Numbered from the stretch's first letter, positions 10,368-23,426 are shown. The stretch: 64,000 nucleotides of DNA from Osedax fenrisi (GCA_964019155.1 OZ025244.1:28171495-28235494); one strand, 5' to 3'. Notes: a model not told the origin generated them from the sequence alone. Made by a program: numbers and translations.

Positions 10368-10401
10368 TTTAAATATAGATTAGAGAAAAATATAGTGAAA
10401 A

Positions 10402-10763
10402 CGTGAACACGGGATAATTTATTCTATAAATTATCCCACAGAAAGAACCAGCGCATACTGCAATACCGATAATGGAGGTCTACAGTTGATGGCCGGCAGT
10501 CTAATGTGAGGAGAAATACCGGTCCCTCATATGGAATGCGTTAGTTACAACCATAGAATAATAGTATCATATACTAGTATATATTGTTACGTAAGATTAT
10601 AATATAGTATGATATATTATAAGTAGAGTATCATCAATGATTTTCTAAGGAAAAATATAGTGAAATAATATAGTAGTGTAATTCGATTTTGTACGCAAAA
10701 TATGACTAAGGAATAAAATATAGATTAGAGAAGGATATATATATATATATAGTGAGAGAGAAT
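10402..10763 (+). repeat. Spacer copy 4 (362 bp)
   Basis: Junction TTAGAGAAAAATATAGTGAAAACG; G at +51, C at +124. Near its end it reads ACTAAGGAATAAAATATAG where most copies have GGATTAAAATATAG, a variant shared only with spacer 6, its duplicate. Confidence 0.95.
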
Positions 10764-13177
10764 AGTCTACCTATGGGAAAATATTATAGAAATTTATATC
10801 TTACACTTATGAATTTCTGTAAATATTAGGGAGGGTGGAGGTGGACCGAAAAATTAAAATATAGATTAAAGAGAGAGAGAGAGAATTAAAATAGTGAGAG
10901 AAACAATTATAAAGAGATAGGTCTACCTATGGGAAAATATTATAGAAATTCATACATTACACTTATGAATTTCTGTAAATATTAGGGAGGGTGGAGGTAG
11001 ACCGAAAAATTAAATATAGATTAAAGAGAGAGAGAGAGAATTAAAATAGAGAGAGAAACAATTATACAGAGATAGGTCTACCTATGGGAAAATATTATAG
11101 AAATTCATACATTACACTTATGAATTTCTGTAAATATTAGGGAGGGTGGAGGTAGACCGAAAAATTAAATATAGATTAAAGAGAGAGAGAGGGGTAAAAT
11201 AGAGAGAGAAACAATTATAAAGAGATAGATCTACCTATGGGAAAATATTATAGAAATTCATACCTTACACTTATGAATTTCTGTAAATATTAGGGAGGGT
11301 GGAGGTAGACCGAAAAATTAAAATATAGATTAAAGAGAGAGATAGTTAAAATAGAGAGAGAAACAATTATAAAGTGACAGGTCAACCTATGGGAAAATAT
11401 TATAGAAATTCATATCTTACACTTATGAATTTCTGTAAATATTAGGGAGGGTGGAGGTTGACCGAAAAATTAAAATATAGATTAAAGAGAGAGAGAGAGA
11501 GTTAAAATAGAGAGAGAAACAATTATAAAGTGATAGGTCTACCTATGGGAAAATATTATAGAAATTCATACCTTACACTTATGTACTTCTGTAAATATTA
11601 GGGAGGGTGGAGGTAGACCGACAAATTAAAAAATAGATTAAAGAGAGAGATAGTTAAAGAGAGAGAAACAATTATACAGAGATAGGTCAACCTATGGGAA
11701 AATATTATAGAAATTCATACCTTACACTTATGAACTTCTGTAAATATTAGGGAGGGTGGAGGTAGACCGAAAAATTTAAATATAGATTAAAGAGAGAGAG
11801 ATAGTTAAAGAGAGAGAAACAATTATACAGAGATAGGTCAACCTATGGGAAAATATTATAGAAATTCATACCTTACACTTATGAATTTCTGTAAATATTA
11901 GGGAGGGTGGAGGTAGACCGAAAAATTAAATATAGATTAAAGAGAGAGAGAGGTGTAAAATAGAGAGAGAAACAATTATAAAGAGATAGATCTACCTATG
12001 GGAAAATATTATAGAAATTCATATCTTACACTTATGAATTTCTGTAAATATTAGGGAGGGTGGAGGTAGACCGAAAAATTAAAATATAGATTAAAGAGAG
12101 AGATAGTTAAAATAGAGAGAGAAAAATTATAAAGAGATAGGTCTACCTATGGGAAAATATTATAGAAATTCATACATTACACTTATGAATTTCTGTAAAT
12201 ATTAGGGAGGGTGGAGGTAGACCGAAAAATTAAATATAGATTAAAGAGAGAGAGAGAGGTGTAAAATAGAGAGAGAAACAATTATAAAGAGATAGATCTA
12301 CCTATGGGAAAATATTATAGAAATTCATATCTTACACTTATGAATTTCTGTAAATATTAGGGAGGGTGGAGGTAGACCGAAAAATTAAAATATAGATTAA
12401 AGAGAGAGATAGTTAAAATAGAGAGAGAAAAATTATAAAGAGATAGGTCAACCTATGGGAAAATATTATAGAAATTCATATCTTACACTTATGAATTTCT
12501 GTAAATATTAGGGAGGGTGGAGGTAGACCGAAAAATTAAAATATAGATTAAAGAGAGAGATAGTTAAAATAGAGAGAGAAACAATTATAAAGTGACAGGT
12601 CAACCTATGGGAAAATATTATAGAAATTCATATCTTACACTTATGAATTTCTGTAAATATTAGGGAGGGTGGAGGTTGACCGAAAAATTAAAATATAGAT
12701 TAAAGAGAGAGAGAGAGAGTTAAAATAGAGAGAGAAACAATTATAAAGTGATAGGTCTACCTATCGGAAAATATTATAGAAATTCATACCTTACACTTAT
12801 GTACTTCTGTAAATATTAGGGAGGGTGGAGGTAGACCGACAAATTAAAAAATAGATTAAAGAGAGAGATAGTTAAAGAGAGAGAAACAATTATACAGAGA
12901 TAGGTCAACCTATGGGAAAATATTATAGAAATTGATACCTTACACTTATGAACTTCTGTAAATATTAGGGAGGGTGGAGGTAGACCGAAAAATTAAAATA
13001 TAGATTAAAGAGAGAGAGATAGTTAAAGAGAGAGAAACAATTATACAGAGATAGGTCAACCTATGGGAAAATATTATAGAAATTCATACCTTACACTTAT
13101 GAATTTCTGTAAATATTAGGGAGGGTGGAGGTAGATCGGAAAATTTAAATATAGATTAGAAAAAAATATAGTGATAA
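10764..13177 (+). repeat. Satellite block B4, about 16 monomers (2,414 bp)
   Basis: Its first arm is AGTCTACCT, not GGTCTACCT. The order of the first eight monomers resembles B1. A TTTAAAT junction at about 11,773 is followed by an ordinary block-end linker and not a spacer. GAGAGGTGTAAAATAG linkers near 11,945 and 12,255 are private to this block and its duplicate B6. B6 has exactly the same length. Confidence 0.93.
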
Positions 13178-13537
13178 CGTGAACACGGGATAATTTATTC
13201 TATAAATTATCCCACAGAAAGAACCAGCGCATACTGCAATACCGATAATGGAGGTCTACAGTTGATGGCCGGCAGTCTAATGTGAGGAGAAATACCGGTC
13301 CCTCATATGGAATGCGTTAGTTACAACCATAGAATAATAGTATCATATACTAGTATATATTGTTACGTAAGATTATAATATAGTATGATATATTATAAGT
13401 AGAGTATCATCAATGATTTTCTAAGGAAAAATATAGTGAAATAATATAGTAGTGTAATTCGATTTTGTACGCAAAATATGACTAAGGATTAAAATATAGA
13501 TTAGAGAAGGATATATATATATATAGTGAGAGAGAAT
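13178..13537 (+). repeat. Spacer copy 5 (360 bp)
   Basis: Junction GTGATAACG, preceded by the double variant GATCGGAAAATTTAAAT that also precedes spacers 7 and 10. G at +51, C at +124. It is the duplicate of spacer 7. Confidence 0.95.
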
Positions 13538-13934
13538 GGTCTACATATGGGAAAATATTATAGAAATTTATATCTTACACTTATGAATTTCTGTAAATAT
13601 TAGGGAGGGTGGAGGTGGACCGAAAAATTAAAATATAGATTAAAGAGAGAGAGAGAGAATTAAAATAGTGAGAGAAACAATTATAAAGAGATAGGTCTAC
13701 CTATGGGAAAATATTATAGAAATTCATACCTTACACTTATGAACTTCTGTAAATATTAGGGAGGGTGGAGGTAGACCGAAAAATTAAAATATAGATTAAA
13801 GAGAGAGAGATAGTTAAAGAGAGAGAAACAATTATACAGAGATAGGTCAACCTATGGGAAAATATTATAGAAATTCATACCTTACACTTATGAATTTCTG
13901 TAAATATTAGGGAGGGTGGAGGTAGACCGAAAAA

Positions 13935-15461
13935 TTTAAATATAGATTAAAGAGAGAGAGAGAGAATTAAAATAGTGAGAGAAACAATTATAAAGAGATA
14001 GGTCAACCTATGGGAAAATATTATAGAAATTCATATCTTACACTTATGAATTTCTGTAAATATTAGGGAGGGTGGAGGTAGACCGAAAAATTAAATATAG
14101 ATTAAAGAGAGAGAGGGGTAAAATAGAGAGAGAAACAATTATAAAGATATAGGTCTACCTATGGGAAAATATTATAGAAATTCATACCTTACACTTATGA
14201 ATTTCTGTAAATATTAGGGAGGGTGGAGGTAGACCGAAAAATTAAAATATAGATTAAAGAGAGAGATAGTTAAAATAGAGAGAGAAACAATTATAAAGAG
14301 ATAGGTCAACCTATGGGAAAATATTATAGAAATTCATATCTTACACTTATGAATTTCTGTAAATATTAGGGAGGGTGGAGGTTGACCGAAAAATTAAAAT
14401 ATAGATTAAAGAGAGAGAGAGAGTTAAAATAGAGAGAGAAACAATTATAAAGTGATAGGTCTACCTATGGGAAAATATTATAGAAATTCATACATTACAC
14501 TTATGAATTTCTGTAAATATTAGGGAGGGTGGAGGTAGACCGAAAAATTAAATATAGATTAAAGAGAGAGATAATTAAAATAGAGAGAGGGATCAATTAT
14601 AAAGAGATAGGTCTACCTATGGGAAAATATTATAGAAATTCATACCTTACACTTATGAATTTCTGTAAATATTAGGGAGGGTGGAGGTAGACCGAAAAAT
14701 TAAATATAGATTAAAGAGAGGGAGAGGGGTAAAATAGAGAGAGAAACAATTATAAAGAGATAGGTCAACCTATGGGAAAATATTATAGAAATTCATATCT
14801 TACACTTATGAATTTCTGTAAATATTAGGGAGGGTGGAGGTTGACCGAAAAATTAAAATATAGATTAAAGAGAGAGAGAGAGAGTTAAAATAGAGAGAGA
14901 AACAATTATAAAGTGATAGGTCTACCTATGGGAAAATATTATAGAAATTCATACCTTACACTTATGAACTTCTGTAAATATTAGGGAAGGTGGAGGTAGA
15001 CCGACAAATTAAAATATAGATTAAAGAGAGAGATAGTTAAAGAGAGAGAAGCAATTATACAGAGATAGGTCAACCTATGGGAAAATATTATAGAAATTCA
15101 TACCTTACACTTATGAACTTCTGTAAATATTAGGGAGGGTGGAGGTAGACCGAAAAATTAAAATATAGATTAAAGAGAGAGAGATAGTTAAAATAGAGAG
15201 AGAACAATTATAAAGAGATAGGTCAACCTATGGGAAAATATTATAGAAATTCATACCTTACACTTATGAACTTCTGTAAATATTAGGGAGGGTGGAGGTA
15301 GACCGAAAAATTAAAATATAGATTAAAGAGAGAGAGATAGTTAAAGAGAGAGAAACAATTATACAGAGATAGGTCAACCTATGGGAAAATATTATAGAAA
15401 TTCATACCTTACACTTATGAATTTCTGTAAATATTAGGGAGGGTGGAGGTAGACCGAAAAA
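13935..15461 (+). repeat. 1,527-bp higher-order unit, copy 2
   Basis: The same markers as copy 1 recur at the same internal spacing: GATATAGGTC near 14,146, GGATCAATTAT near 14,590 and GGGAAGGTGG near 14,986. The last monomer has GAATTTC where copies 1 and 3 have GAACTTC. It is joined to copy 3 through a TTTAAAT junction with no spacer between. Confidence 0.9.
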
Positions 15462-16988
15462 TTTAAATATAGATTAAAGAGAGAGAGAGAGAATTAAAAT
15501 AGTGAGAGAAACAATTATAAAGAGATAGGTCAACCTATGGGAAAATATTATAGAAATTCATATCTTACACTTATGAATTTCTGTAAATATTAGGGAGGGT
15601 GGAGGTAGACCGAAAAATTAAATATAGATTAAAGAGAGAGAGGGGTAAAATAGAGAGAGAAACAATTATAAAGATATAGGTCTACCTATGGGAAAATATT
15701 ATAGAAATTCATACCTTACACTTATGAATTTCTGTAAATATTAGGGAGGGTGGAGGTAGACCGAAAAATTAAAATATAGATTAAAGAGAGAGATAGTTAA
15801 AATAGAGAGAGAAACAATTATAAAGAGATAGGTCAACCTATGGGAAAATATTATAGAAATTCATATCTTACACTTATGAATTTCTGTAAATATTAGGGAG
15901 GGTGGAGGTTGACCGAAAAATTAAAATATAGATTAAAGAGAGAGAGAGAGTTAAAATAGAGAGAGAAACAATTATAAAGTGATAGGTCTACCTATGGGAA
16001 AATATTATAGAAATTCATACATTACACTTATGAATTTCTGTAAATATTAGGGAGGGTGGAGGTAGACCGAAAAATTAAATATAGATTAAAGAGAGAGATA
16101 ATTAAAATAGAGAGAGGGATCAATTATAAAGAGATAGGTCTACCTATGGGAAAATATTATAGAAATTCATACCTTACACTTATGAATTTCTGTAAATATT
16201 AGGGAGGGTGGAGGTAGACCGAAAAATTAAATATAGATTAAAGAGAGGGAGAGGGGTAAAATAGAGAGAGAAACAATTATAAAGAGATAGGTCAACCTAT
16301 GGGAAAATATTATAGAAATTCATATCTTACACTTATGAATTTCTGTAAATATTAGGGAGGGTGGAGGTTGACCGAAAAATTAAAATATAGATTAAAGAGA
16401 GAGAGAGAGAGTTAAAATAGAGAGAGAAACAATTATAAAGTGATAGGTCTACCTATGGGAAAATATTATAGAAATTCATACCTTACACTTATGAACTTCT
16501 GTAAATATTAGGGAAGGTGGAGGTAGACCGACAAATTAAAATATAGATTAAAGAGAGAGATAGTTAAAGAGAGAGAAGCAATTATACAGAGATAGGTCAA
16601 CCTATGGGAAAATATTATAGAAATTCATACCTTACACTTATGAACTTCTGTAAATATTAGGGAGGGTGGAGGTAGACCGAAAAATTAAAATATAGATTAA
16701 AGAGAGAGAGATAGTTAAAATAGAGAGAGAACAATTATAAAGAGATAGGTCAACCTATGGGAAAATATTATAGAAATTCATACCTTACACTTATGAACTT
16801 CTGTAAATATTAGGGAGGGTGGAGGTAGACCGAAAAATTAAAATATAGATTAAAGAGAGAGAGATAGTTAAAGAGAGAGAAACAATTATACAGAGATAGG
16901 TCAACCTATGGGAAAATATTATAGAAATTCATACCTTACACTTATGAACTTCTGTAAATATTAGGGAGGGTGGAGGTAGACCGAAAAA
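15462..16988 (+). repeat. 1,527-bp higher-order unit, copy 3
   Basis: It starts at the TTTAAAT junction at 15,462 and ends at the one before spacer 6. Markers GATATAGGTC near 15,673, GGATCAATTAT near 16,117 and GGGAAGGTGG near 16,513 keep their spacing. As the last unit before a spacer it corresponds to copy 1, with the same terminal GAACTTC. Confidence 0.9.
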
Positions 16989-17022
16989 TTTAAATATAGA
17001 TTAGAGAAAAATATAGTGAAAA

Positions 17023-17384
17023 CGTGAACACGGGATAATTTATTCTATAAATTATCCCACAGAAAGAACCAGCGCATACTGCAATACCGATAATGGAGGT
17101 CTACAGTTGATGGCCGGCAGTCTAATGTGAGGAGAAATACCGGTCCCTCATATGGAATGCGTTAGTTACAACCATAGAATAATAGTATCATATACTAGTA
17201 TATATTGTTACGTAAGATTATAATATAGTATGATATATTATAAGTAGAGTATCATCAATGATTTTCTAAGGAAAAATATAGTGAAATAATATAGTAGTGT
17301 AATTCGATTTTGTACGCAAAATATGACTAAGGAATAAAATATAGATTAGAGAAGGATATATATATATATATAGTGAGAGAGAAT
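17023..17384 (+). repeat. Spacer copy 6 (362 bp)
   Basis: Duplicate of spacer 4: same TTAGAGAAAAATATAGTGAAAACG junction, same GGAATAAAATATAG variant and same TA tract length. G at +51, C at +124. Confidence 0.95.
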
Positions 17385-19798
17385 AGTCTACCTATGGGAA
17401 AATATTATAGAAATTTATATCTTACACTTATGAATTTCTGTAAATATTAGGGAGGGTGGAGGTGGACCGAAAAATTAAAATATAGATTAAAGAGAGAGAG
17501 AGAGAATTAAAATAGTGAGAGAAACAATTATAAAGAGATAGGTCTACCTATGGGAAAATATTATAGAAATTCATACATTACACTTATGAATTTCTGTAAA
17601 TATTAGGGAGGGTGGAGGTAGACCGAAAAATTAAATATAGATTAAAGAGAGAGAGAGAGAATTAAAATAGAGAGAGAAACAATTATACAGAGATAGGTCT
17701 ACCTATGGGAAAATATTATAGAAATTCATACATTACACTTATGAATTTCTGTAAATATTAGGGAGGGTGGAGGTAGACCGAAAAATTAAATATAGATTAA
17801 AGAGAGAGAGAGGGGTAAAATAGAGAGAGAAACAATTATAAAGAGATAGATCTACCTATGGGAAAATATTATAGAAATTCATACCTTACACTTATGAATT
17901 TCTGTAAATATTAGGGAGGGTGGAGGTAGACCGAAAAATTAAAATATAGATTAAAGAGAGAGATAGTTAAAATAGAGAGAGAAACAATTATAAAGTGACA
18001 GGTCAACCTATGGGAAAATATTATAGAAATTCATATCTTACACTTATGAATTTCTGTAAATATTAGGGAGGGTGGAGGTTGACCGAAAAATTAAAATATA
18101 GATTAAAGAGAGAGAGAGAGAGTTAAAATAGAGAGAGAAACAATTATAAAGTGATAGGTCTACCTATGGGAAAATATTATAGAAATTCATACCTTACACT
18201 TATGTACTTCTGTAAATATTAGGGAGGGTGGAGGTAGACCGACAAATTAAAAAATAGATTAAAGAGAGAGATAGTTAAAGAGAGAGAAACAATTATACAG
18301 AGATAGGTCAACCTATGGGAAAATATTATAGAAATTCATACCTTACACTTATGAACTTCTGTAAATATTAGGGAGGGTGGAGGTAGACCGAAAAATTTAA
18401 ATATAGATTAAAGAGAGAGAGATAGTTAAAGAGAGAGAAACAATTATACAGAGATAGGTCAACCTATGGGAAAATATTATAGAAATTCATACCTTACACT
18501 TATGAATTTCTGTAAATATTAGGGAGGGTGGAGGTAGACCGAAAAATTAAATATAGATTAAAGAGAGAGAGAGGTGTAAAATAGAGAGAGAAACAATTAT
18601 AAAGAGATAGATCTACCTATGGGAAAATATTATAGAAATTCATATCTTACACTTATGAATTTCTGTAAATATTAGGGAGGGTGGAGGTAGACCGAAAAAT
18701 TAAAATATAGATTAAAGAGAGAGATAGTTAAAATAGAGAGAGAAAAATTATAAAGAGATAGGTCTACCTATGGGAAAATATTATAGAAATTCATACATTA
18801 CACTTATGAATTTCTGTAAATATTAGGGAGGGTGGAGGTAGACCGAAAAATTAAATATAGATTAAAGAGAGAGAGAGAGGTGTAAAATAGAGAGAGAAAC
18901 AATTATAAAGAGATAGATCTACCTATGGGAAAATATTATAGAAATTCATATCTTACACTTATGAATTTCTGTAAATATTAGGGAGGGTGGAGGTAGACCG
19001 AAAAATTAAAATATAGATTAAAGAGAGAGATAGTTAAAATAGAGAGAGAAAAATTATAAAGAGATAGGTCAACCTATGGGAAAATATTATAGAAATTCAT
19101 ATCTTACACTTATGAATTTCTGTAAATATTAGGGAGGGTGGAGGTAGACCGAAAAATTAAAATATAGATTAAAGAGAGAGATAGTTAAAATAGAGAGAGA
19201 AACAATTATAAAGTGACAGGTCAACCTATGGGAAAATATTATAGAAATTCATATCTTACACTTATGAATTTCTGTAAATATTAGGGAGGGTGGAGGTTGA
19301 CCGAAAAATTAAAATATAGATTAAAGAGAGAGAGAGAGAGTTAAAATAGAGAGAGAAACAATTATAAAGTGATAGGTCTACCTATCGGAAAATATTATAG
19401 AAATTCATACCTTACACTTATGTACTTCTGTAAATATTAGGGAGGGTGGAGGTAGACCGACAAATTAAAAAATAGATTAAAGAGAGAGATAGTTAAAGAG
19501 AGAGAAACAATTATACAGAGATAGGTCAACCTATGGGAAAATATTATAGAAATTGATACCTTACACTTATGAACTTCTGTAAATATTAGGGAGGGTGGAG
19601 GTAGACCGAAAAATTAAAATATAGATTAAAGAGAGAGAGATAGTTAAAGAGAGAGAAACAATTATACAGAGATAGGTCAACCTATGGGAAAATATTATAG
19701 AAATTCATACCTTACACTTATGAATTTCTGTAAATATTAGGGAGGGTGGAGGTAGATCGGAAAATTTAAATATAGATTAGAAAAAAATATAGTGATAA
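17385..19798 (+). repeat. Satellite block B6, about 16 monomers (2,414 bp)
   Basis: It has the same length and monomer order as B4, including the AGTCTACCT first arm, the internal TTTAAAT junction near 18,394, the GTGTAAAATAG linkers, CTATCGG at 19,382 (start codon of the micro-ORF lost) and ATTGATACC at 19,552. Confidence 0.93.
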
Positions 19799-20158
19799 CG
19801 TGAACACGGGATAATTTATTCTATAAATTATCCCACAGAAAGAACCAGCGCATACTGCAATACCGATAATGGAGGTCTACAGTTGATGGCCGGCAGTCTA
19901 ATGTGAGGAGAAATACCGGTCCCTCATATGGAATGCGTTAGTTACAACCATAGAATAATAGTATCATATACTAGTATATATTGTTGCGTAAGATTATAAT
20001 ATAGTATGATATATTATAAGTAGAGTATCATCAATGATTTTCTAAGGAAAAATATAGTGAAATAATATAGTAGTGTAATTCGATTTTGTACGCAAAATAT
20101 GACTAAGGATTAAAATATAGATTAGAGAAGGATATATATATATATAGTGAGAGAGAAT
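19799..20158 (+). repeat. Spacer copy 7 (360 bp)
   Basis: Duplicate of spacer 5, with one private change: TTGTTGCGTAAG near 19,985 instead of TTGTTACGTAAG. G at +51, C at +124; junction GTGATAACG after GATCGGAAAATTT. Confidence 0.95.
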
Positions 20159-21659
20159 GGTCTACATATGGGAAAATATTATAGAAATTTATATCTTACA
20201 CTTATGAATTTCTGTAAATATTAGGGAGGGTGGAGGTGGACCGAAAAATTAAAATATAGATTAAAGAGAGAGAGAGAGAATTAAAATAGTGAGAGAAACA
20301 ATTATAAAGAGATAGGTCTACCTATGGGAAAATATTATAGAAATTCATACCTTACACTTATGAATTTCTGTAAATATTAGGGAGGGTGGAGGTAGACCGA
20401 AAAATTAAATATAGATTAAAGAGAGAGAGGGGTAAAATAGAGAGAGAAACAATTATAAAGAGATAGGTCTACCTATGGGAAAATATTATAGAAATTCATA
20501 CCTTACACTTATGAATTTCTGTAAATATTAGGGAGGGTGGAGGTAGACCGAAAAATTAAAATATAGATTAAAGAGAGAGATAGTTAAAATAGAGAGAGAA
20601 ACAATTATAAAGAGATAGGTCAACCTATGGGAAAATATTATAGAAATTCATATCTTACACTTATGAATTTCTGTAAATATTAGGGAGGGTGGAGGTTGAC
20701 CGAAAAATTAAAATATAGATTAAAGAGAGAGAGAGAGAGTTAAAATAGAGAGAGAAACAATTATAAAGTGATAGGTCTACCTATGGGAAAATATTATAGA
20801 AATTCATACCTTACACTTATGAATTTCTGTAAATATTAGGGAGGGTGGAGGTAGACCGAAAAATTAAAATATAGATTAAAGAGAGAGATAGTTAAAATAG
20901 AGAGAGAAAAATTATAAAGAGATAGGTCAACCTATGGGAAAATATTATAGAAATTCATATCTTACACTTATGAATTTCTGTAAATATTAGGGAGGGTGGA
21001 GGTAGACCGAAAAATTAAAATATAGATTAAAGAGAGAGATAGTTAAAATAGAGAGAGAAACAATTATAAAGTGACAGGTCAACCTATGGGAAAATATTAT
21101 AGAAATTCTTATCTTACACTTATGAATTTCTGTAAATATTAGGGAGGGTGGAGGTTGACCGAAAAATTAAAATATAGATTAAAGAGAGAGAGAGAGAGTT
21201 AAAATAGAGAGAGAAACAATTATAAAGTGATAGGTCTACCTATGGGAAAATATTATAGAAATTCATACCTTACACTTATGCATTTCTGTAAATATTAGGG
21301 AGGGTGGAGGTAGACCGAAAAATTAAAATATAGATTAAAGAGAGAGATAGTTAAAATAGAGAGAGAAAAATTATAAAGAGATAGGTCAACCTATGGGAAA
21401 ATATTATAGAAATTCATATCTTACACTTATGAATTTCTGTAAATATTAGGGAGGGTGGAGGTAGACCGAAAAATTAAAATATAGATTAAAGAGAGAGATA
21501 GTTAAAATAGAGAGAGAAACAATTATAAAGTGACAGGTCAACCTATGGGAAAATATTATAGAAATTCTTATCTTACACTTATGAATTTCTGTAAATATTA
21601 GGGAGGGTGGAGGTAGACCGAAAAATTTAAATATAGATTAGAGAAAAATATAGTGAAAA
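20159..21659 (+). repeat. Satellite block B7, 10 monomers
   Basis: It begins like B2 and B10 but ends differently: the last three monomers repeat the preceding three with an offset of 459 bp, seen in the paired AGAAATTCTTATCTTAC variants starting at 21,101 and 21,560. The usual short block-end linkers are absent, and the final TCTTATCTTAC monomer runs straight into the TTTAAAT junction. A private GCATTTC variant lies near 21,280. Confidence 0.92.
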
Positions 21660-22019
21660 CGTGAACACGGGATAATTTATTCTATAAATTATCCCACAGA
21701 AAGAACCAGCGCATACTGCAATACCGATAATGGAGGTCTACAGTTGATGGCCGGCAGTCTAATGTGAGGAGAAATACCGGTCCCTCATATGGAATGCGTT
21801 AGTTACAACCATAGAATAATAGTATCATATACTAGTATATATTGTTACGTAAGATTATAATATAGTATGATATATTATAAGTAGAGTATCATCAATGATT
21901 TTCTAAGGAAAAATATAGTGAAATAATATAGTAGTGTAATTCGATTTTGTACGCAAAATATGACTAAGGATTAAAATATAGATTAGAGAAGGATATATAT
22001 ATATATAGTGAGAGAGAAT
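21660..22019 (+). repeat. Spacer copy 8 (360 bp)
   Basis: Junction TTAGAGAAAAATATAGTGAAAACG as in spacers 4 and 6; G at +51, C at +124. The following arm is AGTCTACCT, also as after 4 and 6. Confidence 0.95.
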
Positions 22020-23066
22020 AGTCTACCTATGGGAAAATATTATAGAAATTTATATCTTACACTTATGAATTTCTGTAAATATTAGGGAGGGTGGAGGTGG
22101 ACCGAAAAATTAAAATATAGATTAAAGAGAGAGAGAGAGAATTAAAATAGTGAGAGAAACAATTATAAAGAGATAGGTCTACCTATGGGAAAATATTATA
22201 GAAATTCATACATTACACTTATGAATTTCTGTAAATATTAGGGAGGGTGGAGGTAGACCGAAAAATTAAATATAGATTAAAGAGAGAGAGAGAGAATTAA
22301 AATAGAGAGAGAAACAATTATACAGAGATAGGTCTACCTATGGGAAAATATTATAGAAATTCATACATTACACTTATGAATTTCTGTAAATATTAGGGAG
22401 GGTGGAGGTAGACCGAAAAATTAAATATAGATTAAAGAGAGAGAGAGGGGTAAAATAGAGAGAGAAACAATTATAAAGAGATAGATCTACCTATGGGAAA
22501 ATATTATAGAAATTCATACCTTACACTTATGAATTTCTGTAAATATTAGGGAGGGTGGAGGTAGACCGAAAAATTAAAATATAGATTAAAGAGAGAGATA
22601 GTTAAAATAGAGAGAGAAACAATTATAAAGTGACAGGTCAACCTATGGGAAAATATTATAGAAATTCATATCTTACACTTATGAATTTCTGTAAATATTA
22701 GGGAGGGTGGAGGTTGACCGAAAAATTAAAATATAGATTAAAGAGAGAGAGAGAGAGTTAAAATAGAGAGAGAAACAATTATAAAGTGATAGGTCTACCT
22801 ATGGGAAAATATTATAGAAATTCATACCTTACACTTATGTACTTCTGTAAATATTAGGGAGGGTGGAGGTAGACCGACAAATTAAAATATAGATTAAAGA
22901 GAGAGAGATAGTTAAAGAGAGAGAAACAATTATACAGAGATAGGTCAACCTATGGGAAAATATTATAGAAATTCATACCTTACACTTATGAATTTCTGTA
23001 AATATTAGGGAGGGTGGAGGTAGACCGAAAAATTTAAATATAGATTAGAAAAAAATATAGTGAAAA
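22020..23066 (+). repeat. Satellite block B8, 7 monomers
   Basis: Seven hairpins were counted. The first six follow the order at the beginning of B1 and B4 (GTGAGAG linker, two CATTACACT loops, GATCTACCT, GACAGGTCAACCT with AGGTTGACC, then GTACTTC). The last is a standard terminal monomer, so the block is an internally deleted version of B1/B4. Confidence 0.94.
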
Positions 23067-23426
23067 CGTGAACACGGGATAATTTATTCTATAAATTATC
23101 CCACAGAAAGAACCAGCGCATACTGCAATACCGATAATGGAGGTCTACAGTTGATGGCCGGCAGTCTAATGTGAGGAGAAATACCGGTCCCTCATATGGA
23201 ATGCGTTAGTTACAACCATAGAATAATAGTATCATATACTAGTATATATTGTTACGTAAGATTATAATATAGTATGATATATTATAAGTAGAGTATCATC
23301 AATGATTTTCTAAGGAAAAATATAGTGAAATAATATAGTAGTGTAATTCGATTTTGTACGCAAAATATGACTAAGGATTAAAATATAGATTAGAGAAGGA
23401 TATATATATATATAGTGAGAGAGAAT
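23067..23426 (+). repeat. Spacer copy 9 (360 bp)
   Basis: Junction TTAGAAAAAAATATAGTGAAAACG; G at +51, C at +124. No private variant noticed. Confidence 0.95.

Larger units (their letters stand above)
6463..10401 (+). repeat. Satellite block B3, about 26 monomers, composite
   Basis: Positions 6463 to about 7900 are a near-copy of B2. The block then continues without a spacer through two block-end type junctions (TTTAAAT at about 8079 and 8841) joined directly to a second-monomer type linker (GTGAGAG). From 8841 to 10,367 lies the first copy of a 1,527-bp unit. I read the block as a fusion of three or more ancestral blocks whose intervening spacers were lost by unequal exchange. Confidence 0.9.
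8600..13742 (+). repeat. Segmental duplication, copy A (offset 6,621 bp)
   Basis: This stretch, holding spacers 4 and 5, block B4 and parts of B3 and B5, is repeated at 15,221-20,363 with a constant offset of 6,621 bp. Shared rare markers prove common origin: CTATCGG at 12,761/19,382, ATTGATACC at 12,931/19,552, and the AGTCTACC first arm after spacers 4 and 6. The only difference I noticed is ACG versus GCG in TTGTTACGTAAG near 13,360/19,985. The left break is between about 8600 and 8640; the right break is at GAACTTC/GAATTTC, 13,743/20,364. Confidence 0.88.
13538..17022 (+). repeat. Satellite block B5, about 23 monomers
   Basis: Three leading monomers (arm at 13,538 with GGTCTACAT; GAACTTC in the second) end in a TTTAAAT junction at 13,935. 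Two direct tandem copies of the 1,527-bp unit follow, then spacer 6. The abrupt passage from a second monomer to a block-end monomer at about 13,743-13,800 marks a deletion or exchange point. Confidence 0.92.
15221..20363 (+). repeat. Segmental duplication, copy B (offset 6,621 bp)
   Basis: This is the partner of 8600-13,742: it contains the third 1,527-bp unit, spacer 6, block B6, spacer 7 and the start of B7. Spacers 4/6 and 5/7, block lengths and private variants all line up at exactly 6,621 bp, with no indel seen. The duplication is therefore young compared with the divergence between ordinary blocks. Confidence 0.88.
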
